Shown: positions 1-8,444 of the stretch, piece after piece
Layout: every line of letters begins with the position of its first letter
Numbering within the stretch: position 1 is the first letter of the stretch
Position numbers and translations under genes: made by a program
The notes under the pieces: generated by a model
What the model saw: the letters and a program-made list of their open reading frames with translations, nothing else
Databases searched by the model: none
Told to the model about the DNA's origin: nothing
Assembly: GCA_000828975.1 (NCBI GenBank)
Contig: AP014683.1
Span: 1,131,520-1,195,519 of the forward strand
Direction: 5' to 3'
From: Burkholderiales bacterium GJ-E10
GTDB taxonomy: Bacteria; Pseudomonadota; Gammaproteobacteria; Burkholderiales; Burkholderiaceae_F
DNA length: 64,000 nucleotides

Positions 1-365
1 AGCAGCGGCTGCACGCTGAAGACGGCATAGCCCCGCCGCGCCCACGCGTCGATCCATCGATTGGGCGCGTTGCCCGCCCGCCCCAGCGCCGGTACGTAGA
101 TGATCACCGGAACCGGCCCTGCCTGGGCCGCATCGTACGCGGGGCGAACCAGATGCGCGTTCCATCCCACCTCGTCTGAGGGTGGCGAGGCGAACTGCCG
201 GCGCTCGATCGTCTGGAGGGTGCCGGTATCGTATCCGGCAAGGCGATAGCGGGCGACTGCGCCGACATCGACCGTTGGCAGGAGCGGCTTGGGCCCGGCG
301 CAGGCGGCAAGTCCGAGGACGACGAGCGCAAACGGCAACGACAGGAAACGGCGGCGGATGCGCAC
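1..365 (-). CDS. Putative alpha/beta-hydrolase-like lipoprotein (3' end outside window)
   Basis: The minus strand from a GTG at 365 reads an N-terminus with two or three arginines, a hydrophobic stretch and the lipobox LAAC at about residues 20-23, so this should be a secreted lipoprotein. It continues through a motif VPVIIYVPALGRAGN and an ARRGYAVFSVQP stretch. These resemble the first strand, oxyanion loop and second strand of dienelactone-hydrolase or acetyl-xylan-esterase type alpha/beta hydrolases. A GGAG lies 11 bases before the GTG. The gene runs off the left edge, so the nucleophile elbow is not visible. The lipoprotein call is firm; the hydrolase call is inferred from the fold-like pattern only. 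Confidence 0.6.
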   Translation of the reverse strand, partial: MRIRRRFLSLPFALVVLGLAACAGPKPLLPTVDVGAVARYRLAGYDTGTLQTIERRQFASPPSDEVGWNAHLVRPAYDAAQAGPVPVIIYVPALGRAGNAPNRWIDAWARRGYAVFSVQPL

Positions 366-485
366 GGCCGGCGACACTCCAGGAAGGGAAGGTGATTACA
401 CTATCGCGGCAGCACGCCGCATGGAAAGCGCGCATAGTGTAGCGAGCGCGGCGACGCGCCGTTTTTCGATTCGGAGCAACGCAGG

Positions 486-779
486 ATGGTTCTGGAAGTC
501 GTCGAAATCGTGATCCACCCCGGCATGCAGGCCCGGTTCGAGGAAGCCGTGCAGCGCGGCATCGACGCCGCGATCGCTCCCACCGCCGGGTTTCTCGGGC
601 ATGAACTGCAACGCGGCATCGAATCGGCCGAGCGCTATCTGCTCTTCATCCATTGGCGCACATTGGAAGACCACACCGAGGGTTTCCGGCAATCGCCGGC
701 GTTCGCGCAATGGCGCGCGATCGTCGGAGGGTTCTTCGCCCAGCCGCCGACGGTGATGCACTTCGAAAAGGCGTCCTGA
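486..779 (+). CDS. Antibiotic biosynthesis monooxygenase (ABM) domain protein
   Basis: This 97-aa protein is one ferredoxin-like ABM domain. It opens with a beta strand (VLEVVEIVIHPG), has the helix RFEEAVQRGI, a central GFLGHELQRGIE strand and turn, and the typical W-TLEDHTEGFRQSP segment in the second helix. Members of this dimeric family include quinol monooxygenases and heme-degrading enzymes, but many have no known substrate. Histidines around HWRTLEDH are of the kind seen in the family pocket. The gene stands alone between two minus-strand genes. The family is clear; the substrate is unknown. Confidence 0.85.
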   Translation: MVLEVVEIVIHPGMQARFEEAVQRGIDAAIAPTAGFLGHELQRGIESAERYLLFIHWRTLEDHTEGFRQSPAFAQWRAIVGGFFAQPPTVMHFEKAS

Positions 780-822
780 CCGGACGGTGCAGCGCGGTGC
801 TCCGCGCCGCGCCACGCCACGC

Positions 823-1032
823 TTAGGGAAGATGGCGCAAGGTCTCGCGGATGTGCCGGATGGCGCAGACGTGCAGATAGTCGCGCACGCGGGCGCCGTC
901 TTCGAGGCGCACCAGTTCCTGCTCGTACAGCGTGCGGATCTCGGACTCGGGGCGGTGGGTTTCCCGTACCAGGGAGGAAATCGCCGCATCGTGCCGTGCG
1001 CCTTCCGGATGACTCTTGTCCTTCGCTCCCAT
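823..1032 (-). CDS. DUF3562 family protein
   Basis: A 69-aa protein starting at the internal ATG (MGAKDKSHPEG). It carries the DUF3562 pattern: HDAAISSLVRETHRP, then an (I/V)R-LYEQEL-RLE core, then ARVRDYLHVCAIRHIRETL. DUF3562 proteins are short helical proteins common in Burkholderiales with no assigned function. A longer in-frame reading from 1134 adds 34 residues with no family similarity, so the shorter start is preferred. Confidence 0.75.
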   Translation of the reverse strand: MGAKDKSHPEGARHDAAISSLVRETHRPESEIRTLYEQELVRLEDGARVRDYLHVCAIRHIRETLRHLP

Positions 1033-1189
1033 GATTCCACGCGCGACAACCCTTGATGGATCGAATGCTACCGGGGAAATCCGCGGCGGCAAACCGTTTG
1101 CCGGGAAATCGCGATCCCGCCTGACGTGGAACAAGGGGAGGGTCCATGTGACACGTCACGCCGCCATGCCGTCGTCCGCTTCGCCGCGC

Positions 1190-2395
1190 TCACGCGTCGC
1201 CCCGGCCGCCGGTCCACGGCAGGCGCTGCTTTTGCGCTTCGTCGTGCCAGCGTCGTTCCTCCTCGTGGATGTATCGCTGCGTCGTGCGTCGGTCGGCGTG
1301 GCGCGCATCTTTCTGGACGTAGCGTTCCTCCATCCCGGCATCGACCTTCGCCGTGATGCCGGTGTGTCGTCCCCAATGCGCGGAGGCGGCGCGCAGTTTT
1401 TCCGCCTTGTGCAACTGATCGGGCCCGAGCAGGGCCGCGGCCTGCGCGAAGAGGCGTTTCAGGATCTGGTTCAGGCGGCGCGCCGTGATCGGCTCGCGGT
1501 TGCGCAGGCCGACGAGCAGGGGCGTGGTCTCGTTGCGCTTCGGCGTGGCAGGGAGTCCGAGGTGCTTGCGATACCGCACCAGCGCCTGCAGCATGTCGTC
1601 CGGAACCGGCACCTTGGCGCGCTTGGCGCCTTTGCCGATGACGTGCCACCACCAGAGCCCGTGCTCTTCCCGGAAACTGTTCATGCGGTGACTTTCCAGT
1701 TCGCCGGCGCGTGGGGCGAGCAGGTAGAGCATCGCGCAAAGGAAGCGCAGGCGTTCGTACTCGTCGCACTGCGCCGGCGTCTTGCGCGGCATCGCTTCGA
1801 CCGCCTGCGTCACCGCGCTCCACATGTCGGCATCGAGGAAGCGCTCGATCGGCGCCGGATCCTCGCCGGGTGCGGCAAGCGCGGCAGCGCCCTCGGCGGC
1901 GAGCTTGCGCCGGCGCTGACGGATGAGCCCGAGCGGATTGCCGGCGAGATAGCCGGCATCGACGAGATAGCGCATCAGCGAATTGATCGCCGCAATCGCG
2001 GTGAGCAGGGCGGCTTCGCTCAGCGGGCCCACGAACGGCCGCCAGGCATCGCTGGTGCGGTCGGCCTTGGGGCCGCACCAGAATGCCGCCGGCTGCGGGT
2101 CGGCGAGGAAATTCAGGTAGCCCTCGAAATCCTGGCGCGTGAGGCTCGACAGCGGCTTGTGGCATTCGTGGATCGCCCACAGCATCAGTCGCTCACATTC
2201 GCGCTGATAGATCCGCGCCGTGCCCGGCGAGCGGTCGTACTCGGCGAGGAAGCACGAGATGGCTTCCAGGTCGTTGCGCGCCCCGATCTGCAGGCGCGCG
2301 GGGTCGGCGCGGTTCTCGCCGCTGGCCCCCGAAAGCGCTTCGGGAATCGCGGTGCGGACGAGCGGACGGATCGTGTCGTGCGGGGCGGTCGCCAT
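1190..2395 (-). CDS. Tyrosine recombinase / phage integrase family protein
   Basis: A 401-aa site-specific recombinase. The N-terminal half (about residues 40-150) looks like a SAM-like core-binding domain (TARIYQRECERLMLWA). The C-terminal half holds the catalytic set: arginine in APRAGELESH, a likely beta-hairpin lysine in GKGAKRAKVPV, HWGRHTGIT (H-x-x-R), and the nucleophilic tyrosine in RRTTQRYIHEE. The start ATG is preceded by CCTAGGG. It sits upstream of a LysR gene on the same strand with 7 bp between them and is not at the edge of a recognisable island. It may be a domesticated XerC-like or orphan integrase of a kind common in Burkholderiales; its target is unknown. Confidence 0.85.
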   Translation of the reverse strand: MATAPHDTIRPLVRTAIPEALSGASGENRADPARLQIGARNDLEAISCFLAEYDRSPGTARIYQRECERLMLWAIHECHKPLSSLTRQDFEGYLNFLADPQPAAFWCGPKADRTSDAWRPFVGPLSEAALLTAIAAINSLMRYLVDAGYLAGNPLGLIRQRRRKLAAEGAAALAAPGEDPAPIERFLDADMWSAVTQAVEAMPRKTPAQCDEYERLRFLCAMLYLLAPRAGELESHRMNSFREEHGLWWWHVIGKGAKRAKVPVPDDMLQALVRYRKHLGLPATPKRNETTPLLVGLRNREPITARRLNQILKRLFAQAAALLGPDQLHKAEKLRAASAHWGRHTGITAKVDAGMEERYVQKDARHADRRTTQRYIHEEERRWHDEAQKQRLPWTGGRGDA

Positions 2396-2402
2396 CGGGG
2401 CC

Positions 2403-3452
2403 CTAGGTGGATGTCGGCATCGCGCGCAAGGCGAGGGTACAGCCGTCGGGGCGATCGAGCAGCGCCTTGCGGGTCGCGGGGCTGGCCAGTTGCGCCAGCC
2501 ACCAGCGCAAGGCAAGGCCGCAACTCGCGCTGCTGCGCGAGCTCGCGCGCCAGGCGTAGCCCAGACGCGCCGAACGTTCGGCGCGCTGCACCCGGCATGC
2601 CACCAGGCGGCCGGCCGTGATGTGCGCGCGCGCGATCGGCTCGGGCAGGAAGCCGCAGCCCAGCCCACGCATCTGGGCTTCGAGTTTTTCCTGCACGGTG
2701 GCGACGGTGAGGACGTCCTGGCCCGGCAGGATGTTCGCCGTGAACGCGGACAGCCGGCGGGCGGAGTCGGCCACGGCGACCGCCCGGTGCCGCACCAGTT
2801 CGGCATCGCCGATCGTCCGCCGCAACTGCGCGAGGGGGTGGCCGGGCGCCACCACGAACACGAATGCCAGCGTCCCGAGCGACTCGGTCTGCACCCCCGC
2901 CGGCGGATCGGTGATCTCGGCGGTGCCGATCGCCAGGTCGGCCTGGCCGCTCAGCAGCGCTTCCCAGGTTCCGGTGAGGATCTCCGATCGCAGCGCGATC
3001 TGGGTCGGGGGGCCGCGATGCGCGCCGTCCCGCGCGGCACCGGCGTCGGCCACGGACAAGGCGGAAAACGCCTGGATCAGATCGAAAACCGTCGCCCGCG
3101 CGATCACGCCGTCGGCGGCGATCGTGAGGTGGCTCTCCCAGCCCGTCGCCACCCGGTGCACACGATTGGCCACCGCGTCCAGTTCGCCGAGGAGGCGCCG
3201 CGCCTCGGTCAGCAGCTCCTCGCCGGCGGCCGTCAGGCGCGCCTGACGCGAACTGCGATCGAACAGCAGCACGTCGAGCGTTTCCTCCAGTTGGCGCACG
3301 CTGTAGGTGAGGGCCGACGGGACGCGGCCCAGTTCGCGGGCCGCCGCGGCGAAGCTGCCCCGGCGGGCGATGGCGTCGAGCATTTCCAGCGCATCGGGCG
3401 TCAGCGCATGGCGGCGCAGGCGGGCGGGTTCGAGTCTGCGGCGGGCGTTCAT
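2403..3452 (-). CDS. LysR family transcriptional regulator
   Basis: A 349-aa regulator. Residues about 15-75 form the winged helix-turn-helix, with ALEMLDAIARRGSFAAAARELGR followed by a recognition helix (SALTYSVRQLEE) and LLFDRSSRQARLTAAGEELL. Residues from about 100 form the periplasmic-binding-like effector domain (GQADLAIGTAEI, PGHPLAQL). The C-terminus is about 40 residues longer than usual and ends in a basic and Trp-rich tail. No divergent target gene lies next to it. The upstream gene is co-oriented and more than 200 bp away, so its target cannot be deduced. Confidence 0.9.
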   Translation of the reverse strand: MNARRRLEPARLRRHALTPDALEMLDAIARRGSFAAAARELGRVPSALTYSVRQLEETLDVLLFDRSSRQARLTAAGEELLTEARRLLGELDAVANRVHRVATGWESHLTIAADGVIARATVFDLIQAFSALSVADAGAARDGAHRGPPTQIALRSEILTGTWEALLSGQADLAIGTAEITDPPAGVQTESLGTLAFVFVVAPGHPLAQLRRTIGDAELVRHRAVAVADSARRLSAFTANILPGQDVLTVATVQEKLEAQMRGLGCGFLPEPIARAHITAGRLVACRVQRAERSARLGYAWRASSRSSASCGLALRWWLAQLASPATRKALLDRPDGCTLALRAMPTST

Positions 3453-3658
3453 CGGCGCGGGTGGTCGGTGGTCCGGAATTCCGGAGAGAATATCGCGATA
3501 TTCCCGCAATCGCCGTTTGCGTGCACCGTCTGCGTTCCCGCGGCCCCGGTCGTCCTCGCGGGGCGGCGTCAAATATGGCGACAGGCGCGGCAACGGGCGC
3601 CGCAACAATAGACCGGGGGCCGCGGACCGAGCACGGCTGACGGAGGCGTTCGCGGCGG

Positions 3659-4033
3659 TCAGCTCTCGGTGGTTCCGAGGTCTCCGGCGTCCAGGGAGCC
3701 GACATGGCATTCGAGCCAACCCTGCCATTCCGCGAGCGTCATCGGCGCGACCGTCTGTTCCAGGCTGTCCCAGCGGACGCGCCACTCCCCGCCCCGGATT
3801 TTCGTGACCAGGACGCGCGGCAGGGAACCAGGTCCGAATCGCTCGATTCGTTCTTCGATCACGGCCTCCGCCTCGCGCGGCGTAAGCAGACGGTTCTCAT
3901 GCATGACCGGCACCGCAAGGAGTGACGAGAACATCTTTGCGGCAATTCTGGTCGCTGCGCCAGCGTTTGCCAATCCTGCGGATACGCGGTCCTCCGGCAT
4001 GGCATCCCGCAATCGCTCCAATTCCCGCCGCAT
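3659..4033 (-). CDS. Hypothetical protein, 124 aa
   Basis: An open frame with coherent protein-like composition. It has a charged N-terminal helix, a segment LTPREAEAVIEERIERFGPGS, and a strand-rich part (RVLVTKIRGGEWRVRWDS) followed by MTLAEWQGWLECHVG. I do not recognise a family. The +1 frames over the same stretch look less like protein. The start is uncertain because no convincing ribosome binding site precedes the ATG. Confidence 0.45.
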   Translation of the reverse strand: MRRELERLRDAMPEDRVSAGLANAGAATRIAAKMFSSLLAVPVMHENRLLTPREAEAVIEERIERFGPGSLPRVLVTKIRGGEWRVRWDSLEQTVAPMTLAEWQGWLECHVGSLDAGDLGTTES

Positions 4034-4185
4034 CGGCGGGCGGCTTGATCATGGGGCGGCGACCTTCGGCAGGCCCTCCGATCCGACGGGGGAGGACGCC
4101 GCAGGCGGCGGCGGACCTCGCCCGCACGGTTGGTTGGCGCGAATTGGTACGCGCGAACCCAGCGCCGTTACACCTGGTTGCGACG

Positions 4186-4213
4186 CTGAACGTCTTCTGA
4201 ATCGGACGTTCAG
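4186..4213. repeat. Perfect 9-bp inverted repeat upstream of a small membrane protein gene
   Basis: CTGAACGTC and GACGTTCAG are perfect inverted arms with a 10-base spacer, about 90 bp before the ATG at 4302. It could be an operator for the downstream gene or a hairpin ending the upstream transcription. There is no T-tract, so an operator is more likely. Confidence 0.5.
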
Positions 4214-4301
4214 AGGCCGTTCACTGCCTGGGCGCACAGTGTCGCCATGTTGAGTGCGCGACGCGAACCGAAGTCCCGAAGCCCATTTGAAGGAGATTGA
4301 C

Positions 4302-4541
4302 ATGACGACCCAAAAGCCGACTTTCCTGGAAACCATTTCCGCCATCGTGATGGCGGCCCCCATCGTCCTGGTGCCCGTTGCGTTCATCGCGTTCGAGGAA
4401 TCGATCCTCCGCGCGCAGACCATCGTGACCGGACTGGAGTGGACCGTCGTCGCAAGCGGAATCGCCCTGGCCTTGCGTGCGCTGCGCCACTACACCCCGG
4501 AGAAGACCGGCGCCGACCACTACGGCGCGCAGGCCGCCTGA
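4302..4541 (+). CDS. Small two-helix membrane protein
   Basis: A 79-aa protein with two predicted hydrophobic helices (about residues 10-30, ISAIVMAAPIVLVPVAFIAF, and 42-58, WTVVASGIALALRAL) joined by a short charged loop, and a charged C-terminus. The start is firm because AAGGAG sits six bases before the ATG. A strong rho-independent terminator follows at 4597, so it is probably monocistronic. No family is recognised; the topology resembles small holin-like or accessory membrane proteins, but no function is assigned. Confidence 0.65.
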   Translation: MTTQKPTFLETISAIVMAAPIVLVPVAFIAFEESILRAQTIVTGLEWTVVASGIALALRALRHYTPEKTGADHYGAQAA

Positions 4542-4596
4542 ACGATTGCCATCCCCCGCGTCGAGGGGCCGGAATGCCGCCCTCCGACGCTTTCTT

Positions 4597-4627
4597 GGCG
4601 GGTCCGAAAGGGTCCGCCGTTTTTTTT
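4597..4627 (+). terminator. Rho-independent terminator
   Basis: GGCGGGTCC, a GAAA tetraloop and GGGTCCGCC form a 9-bp stem that includes two G-U pairs. It is followed by eight T residues. It ends the small membrane protein gene. Confidence 0.9.
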
Positions 4628-4780
4628 GGGGGGATCAAGGAGGGCGGTGTAGGATTGGCGCCGGACCGCGGGACGCTGGGCATCCGGCAATGCGACGCCG
4701 ATCCCGCGTCCCGGGATGGTGCAATTTCCCGCAATGGTGTTGGTCATGTGCATCCGGCCCGATGCGACGAGGAGAACAGG

Positions 4781-5836
4781 ATGGCCTCATCCCAGGACGA
4801 TGTCAGCATGGCATTGTTTTGCGATTTCGAGAATGTTGCTCTTGGCGTGCGCGATGCCAAGCATGAGAAGTTCGATATCAAGCCGGTGCTGGAACGTCTT
4901 CTGCTGAAAGGCAGCATCGTCGTCAAGAAGGCGTACTGCGATTGGGAACGGTACAAGGCCTTCAAGGCCACCATGCATGAAGCCAACTTCGAGTTGATCG
5001 AGATTCCGCATGTTCGCCAGTCCGGCAAGAATTCGGCCGACATCCGACTGGTGGTCGATGCGCTGGACCTTTGCTATACCAAGGCGCACGTCAACACGTT
5101 CGTCATCATCAGCGGCGACTCGGACTTCTCGCCCCTCGTGTCGAAGTTGCGCGAGAACGCAAAGCACGTGATCGGCGTCGGCGTCAAGCAGTCGACCTCG
5201 GATCTGCTGATCGCCAACTGCGACGAGTTCATCTTCTACGACGATCTGGTGCGCGAGAACCAGCGCGCCTCCGCCAAACGCCGTTCGCCGGAAGCGCAGT
5301 CTGCGGCCAAGCGCGAATCGGGGGGCGAGAAGGATCGCAAGGACGAATTGGAGGCGCGCCGAAGCCAGGCAATCGACCTGGCCGCCGAAACCTTCGATGC
5401 GCTGATATCCGAGCGGGGCGACAGCGGCAAGATCTGGGCGTCGGCGCTGAAGGACGCGATCAAGCGTCGCAGGCCCGATTTCAGCGAGTCGTTCTACGGT
5501 TTTCGGTCCTTCGGCAGCCTGCTCGAAGAGGCGCAGTCGAGGGGGTTGCTCGAATTCGGCCGTGACGAGAAATCGAACGCATATGTGTACCGCGGGAGCA
5601 GCGGAGCCGTCGACGCAAGGGTGGTTGGGGATGGGGCGGCGGTGTCCTCGGCAGCCCTGCCCGAGGCCGTCGCCGCAGCGCCGACGGCCGGCGAACCCGG
5701 CGCGCGCGGCAGGCGCCGAGGCGGCGCCAAATCGAAGGAGCCCGCAGCCCCGGAGGCCGCCGAGCCGGTGGCGGCTCCCCGCCGGCGCGCACGCAAGCCC
5801 AAGGCATCCGACGCGACCGTCAAAGAAGGCGGATGA
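4781..5836 (+). CDS. NYN domain RNase-like protein with OST-HTH/LOTUS domain
   Basis: A 351-aa protein. Residues 10-155 are a NYN (PIN-fold) domain: LFCDFENVA with Asp14, NSADIRLVVDAL with Asp87, and ISGDSDFSPLV with Asp113 and Asp115 give the acidic metal site. Residues about 196-270 match an OST-HTH/LOTUS domain (SGKIWASALKDAIKRRRPDF, FGSLLEEAQSRGLLEF), an RNA-binding winged helix. The C-terminal 80 residues are Ala/Arg/Lys-rich and disordered. This NYN plus LOTUS pairing is a known bacterial architecture thought to process RNA. The start is set by GAGGAG eight bases before the ATG. It overlaps the next gene by 4 nt (ATGA), so the two products are probably made together. Confidence 0.9.
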   Translation: MASSQDDVSMALFCDFENVALGVRDAKHEKFDIKPVLERLLLKGSIVVKKAYCDWERYKAFKATMHEANFELIEIPHVRQSGKNSADIRLVVDALDLCYTKAHVNTFVIISGDSDFSPLVSKLRENAKHVIGVGVKQSTSDLLIANCDEFIFYDDLVRENQRASAKRRSPEAQSAAKRESGGEKDRKDELEARRSQAIDLAAETFDALISERGDSGKIWASALKDAIKRRRPDFSESFYGFRSFGSLLEEAQSRGLLEFGRDEKSNAYVYRGSSGAVDARVVGDGAAVSSAALPEAVAAAPTAGEPGARGRRRGGAKSKEPAAPEAAEPVAAPRRRARKPKASDATVKEGG

Positions 5837-6165
5837 AGGTCTTTCTCGACGACGTGCGGGATACGCCGGAAGGCTGGGTGCGGGTGTACTGGCCCGAGGA
5901 GGCCTGCCGGCTGCTGGAAACCGGTCAAGTCACGGAGATCAGCCTGGATCACGATCTGGGCGACGATCTTCGCGGCACCGGCTACGACGTGGTGAAGTGG
6001 ATCGAAGAGGCGGTGTTCACCCGCGGGTTTCGCCCGCCCAAGATCACGGTCCACTCCGCCAACGTCGCGGCGCGGGGGCGGATGGAGGCGGGAATCTGGG
6101 CGATCGAAGCGCTGATCGAAACGCGGGAGCTGCCATCTGCCGGCTCGCGGCGTGGACCGGATTGA
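5833..6165 (+). CDS. Cyclic-phosphate processing receiver-like domain protein (cREC)
   Basis: A 110-aa receiver-fold protein with the diagnostic pattern of the cyclic-phosphate-processing receiver family: FLDDVRDTPEGW at the N-terminus, SLDHDLGDD and TGYDVVKWIEE in the middle, then ITVHSANVAARGRM. Classical phospho-acceptor context is absent, and the family is predicted from gene neighbourhoods to act on cyclic-phosphate RNA ends or nucleotides. It is translationally coupled to the NYN-LOTUS gene, which supports an RNA end-processing role. The role is an inference; the fold and family are well supported. Confidence 0.8.
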   Translation: MKVFLDDVRDTPEGWVRVYWPEEACRLLETGQVTEISLDHDLGDDLRGTGYDVVKWIEEAVFTRGFRPPKITVHSANVAARGRMEAGIWAIEALIETRELPSAGSRRGPD

Positions 6166-6411
6166 CGAATTGCGGCCGCATGCGTGGATCTCCTCCATGC
6201 CGGCGGCGGGTCTGTCGGAGGTGTCCGTTGCGCAATGAGCCTTGACTACGACCTGTTGCGGTTGCTCGCGGCGGTTTCGGTCGCAGCGCTGCCTTGCCAG
6301 CCCTTCCCTGAACCAGGGACGCTCCGCCTTTCCAGACGCCCCCGACGTGGACAAAATCACCTTGCGGATACGGAGGGGGTCAGAACGCGTGCGCACGCGG
6401 CGAGCCCGACA

Positions 6412-6696
6412 TCATTGGTGCTGGATCATGCTTTTGAAATATTCGTCCGACGCGGCATCGCAGGTCGGATCGTAGTTCTTGCTCTGGATTCTTGCCGTCG
6501 GATTCAGGAACCCACCATTGTTTTTGCACCAGGCACCCTCTTCGCGGAGCGCGTTCGGATGCGCGGCGAACCAAGCCTTGTCGTGGCCGGAATATGGACT
6601 GTGCCCCGGTTCGGTGGCGACCGGGTGGCTGCTCGTCCCGCATCCGGCCAGGACGATCACGGCTCCGCACACGATCATGAGGTGTCGTGCTTTCAT
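6412..6696 (-). CDS. Small lipoprotein, EexN-like
   Basis: A 94-aa protein with a signal peptide and lipobox VLAGC, so it is exported and lipid-anchored. The mature part has HDKAWFAAHPNALREEGAWC and KNNGGFLNPT, a pattern like the small EexN/TrbK-type lipoproteins with a conserved W-C-KNN segment. The start at 6696 is chosen because AAGGA lies six bases upstream; the earlier in-frame ATG at 6714 lacks a site. The EexN link is tentative. Confidence 0.65.
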   Translation of the reverse strand: MKARHLMIVCGAVIVLAGCGTSSHPVATEPGHSPYSGHDKAWFAAHPNALREEGAWCKNNGGFLNPTARIQSKNYDPTCDAASDEYFKSMIQHQ

Positions 6697-7192
6697 CGTG
6701 TTCCTTTCGTTCATCGAGGATCGCTCGTCGCGTGCAGCAGTCCAGATCCGATTTCATCAGATCGCACCGGATCGCCGACATCGGGAAATCCGCAGGGGCT
6801 TCCCGTACATCGATCGTAAGCCGTCGATGAACCCCACCCCTATGACGGGGTAATGGGCCATGGTAGGGGCGGGATCAGGATTTTGGCGAAGCGATGCGCC
6901 AGGGCAAGAGAGTTCATGTCCCCGCGCGATCGCGATAAAGCGATCGATGGAAGCCGGTTCGGGGCAAAGCTCGCGCGCGACCTTCCGGATTTTTCCCACA
7001 GTATCGACCTTCACCCGATTCCCCCCATAACCCGGTGAACCCGCGGGCGTTTCGAGTCCACGCCGAAGTGCGCCGTACCGGCGGACCCAGCCATGTATGC
7101 GTCCACGAGTTCTCGGACGGATGCGCTTGCGGGTGCAGGATTGCAGCAAGACCAACGACCCTGAAGAGGCCCCATTGATCTCCGAGAAGACC
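6697..7192. other. Gene-poor stretch, no supported gene
   Basis: About 500 bp between the small lipoprotein gene and the BrnA remnant. Minus-strand fragments read protein-like pieces in two frames (RELVDAYMAGSAG, IRKVARELCPEPASIDRF), which suggests a decayed gene, but I cannot identify it. Confidence 0.4.
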
Positions 7193-7550
7193 ATGGAGTT
7201 CGATCCGGACCGTTTCGAACGATCGCTCCACAGTATGGGGAGACCCGAATCCAGTGGGTTGATCCGGACGATGCCCCGATTTGAGCGACGCGGACGTTTC
7301 GCGTGCGACCTGGCGCATCGGTGGCAAGGTTGTTTCCGAGGCGGAAGGGCGCGCGGCATTCCGGGCTGCTCTGCGCAAGCGCAAGATCAGCATCGCGCTG
7401 GACCCGGATGTTCTGGAGTTCTACCGGCAGCAAGCCGGCGAGCGGGGCTATCTGACGCTCATCAATGCGACGCTGCGCGAGGCGATGCGCGGGCAGCAGA
7501 TCGAGGAAATCGTGCGCCGAGCGATTCGGGAGGAATTGCATCCGGGGTAG
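7193..7550 (+). pseudogene. Frameshifted BrnA-type antitoxin
   Basis: The 3' part (TTG at 7281 to the stop at 7550) reads SDADVSRATWRIGGKVVSEAE followed, with a gap, by KISIALDPDVLEFYRQQ and YLTLINATLREAM, the ribbon-helix-helix core of BrnA antitoxins. Just upstream and one frame off, 7255-7281 reads WVDPDDAPI then stop. In intact BrnA relatives a DPDDAPELTDE-like segment runs straight into the part seen here. Inserting one base in the C-run near 7276 restores DDAPDLSDAD. The N-terminus seems shifted once more after ATG 7193. No BrnT toxin is visible. Residual translation from the TTG remains possible. Confidence 0.55.
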
Positions 7551-7608
7551 GCATCAACGTCGCGCAGGAGCGGCGAAATCCGCGACACGTGCCCGAACCC
7601 GGCGCCGC

Positions 7609-7646
7609 TGTGAATGGCTGCGAGAAACCGCGACTATTTGCCGCGG
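7609..7646 (+). repeat. Left terminal inverted repeat of the IS21 element
   Basis: 38 bp beginning TGTGAATGGCTGCG and ending TATTTGCCGCGG; it matches the inverted right end at 30 of 38 positions without gaps. Confidence 0.9.
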
Positions 7647-8018
7647 AGTTTTGTCGAGGTATTGCCCTGGGTTCCCGGATGCAGTAGGCGGGAGGGGGTT
7701 TTCGGTTTTTTCTTTTCCGGTTTTGGCGCCCGCAGGGCGCCTCCCCGATGCCTGCTTCGCAAGCGGGGTGCGTAACGAAGACGCGTTGTGAACGACCGGC
7801 GGGATGGCGAAGCCGGCGTTTGCTTGAGAACGGGGGATTCCGGGCGATGCTCGGATAATCGGCACACCGAAGAAACGCAAGCGCGGCGACGGTTCATACC
7901 GCCAAGCACGCTCCGCCGCCGCGCCCGACACTGCGTACCGGAAGCACGCGTGCGAGCACAGTATTGCACTGGCTGCGCGCGGCGTCTACCGCGCTTCGGT
8001 TGGGGAGCCGAAGCGCCG

Positions 8019-8444
8019 ATGCCGGAACAGGAAACTGGTCGGATGTTTCTTTGCGCCCGCTGCCGCGCGCAGGTGGTGGTCTGCCGGCGCTGCGACCGCG
8101 GGCAGATTTACTGCGGTCGGGAGTGTTCACGACAGGCCAGGCAGGCATCGCTGCGCGCGGCGGGTCGCCGGTACCAGACGAGCCGTGCCGGGCGGTTCCG
8201 GCACGCGGCCCGGTCGCAGCGGTACCGGCTGCGGCGCAAGGAAGTGACGCATCAGGGTTTCGCCGCCACCGCCTCGGATGATCTACTGCCCGCCGTTGCG
8301 CCGGAAGTCGCGGCCGACGGGGTTCGATGTTGCTTCTGCGGCGCGCGCTGCGCGCCGTGGGTGCGGCAGGACTTCGTGGGCCGAGGCCGTCCGGCGGGTT
8401 CCTGGATACCGGGCGGCTTGCATGGGCATCGATCGCGAACTTGA
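8019..8444 (+). CDS. Cysteine-rich putative zinc-binding accessory protein of the IS21 element
   Basis: About 141 aa from ATG 8019 (an alternative ATG lies at 8043). It has FLCARCRAQVVVCRRC and IYCGRECSRQARQ, a cluster of CxxC and CxxxC pairs near the N-terminus, then a basic stretch (GRRYQTSRAGRFRHAARSQR) and a second C-C-x-x-C group (RCCFCGARC). This looks like a zinc-ribbon plus basic nucleic-acid-binding region. It lies inside the IS21 terminal repeats and overlaps the istA start by 23 nt, so it belongs to the element. Similar proteins occur next to some IS elements in Proteobacteria; its role is unknown. Confidence 0.65.
   Translation: MPEQETGRMFLCARCRAQVVVCRRCDRGQIYCGRECSRQARQASLRAAGRRYQTSRAGRFRHAARSQRYRLRRKEVTHQGFAATASDDLLPAVAPEVAADGVRCCFCGARCAPWVRQDFVGRGRPAGSWIPGGLHGHRSRT

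Noticed and set aside
1016-2620. Long forward open frame of 534 codons
   Set aside because: It is antisense to the tyrosine recombinase, rich in Arg/Ala/Gly without motifs; high-GC shadow frame.
6757-7359. Minus-strand frames that look faintly like a transposase or regulator
   Set aside because: Pieces lie in different frames and I could not match them to any family, so only a gap entry is given.
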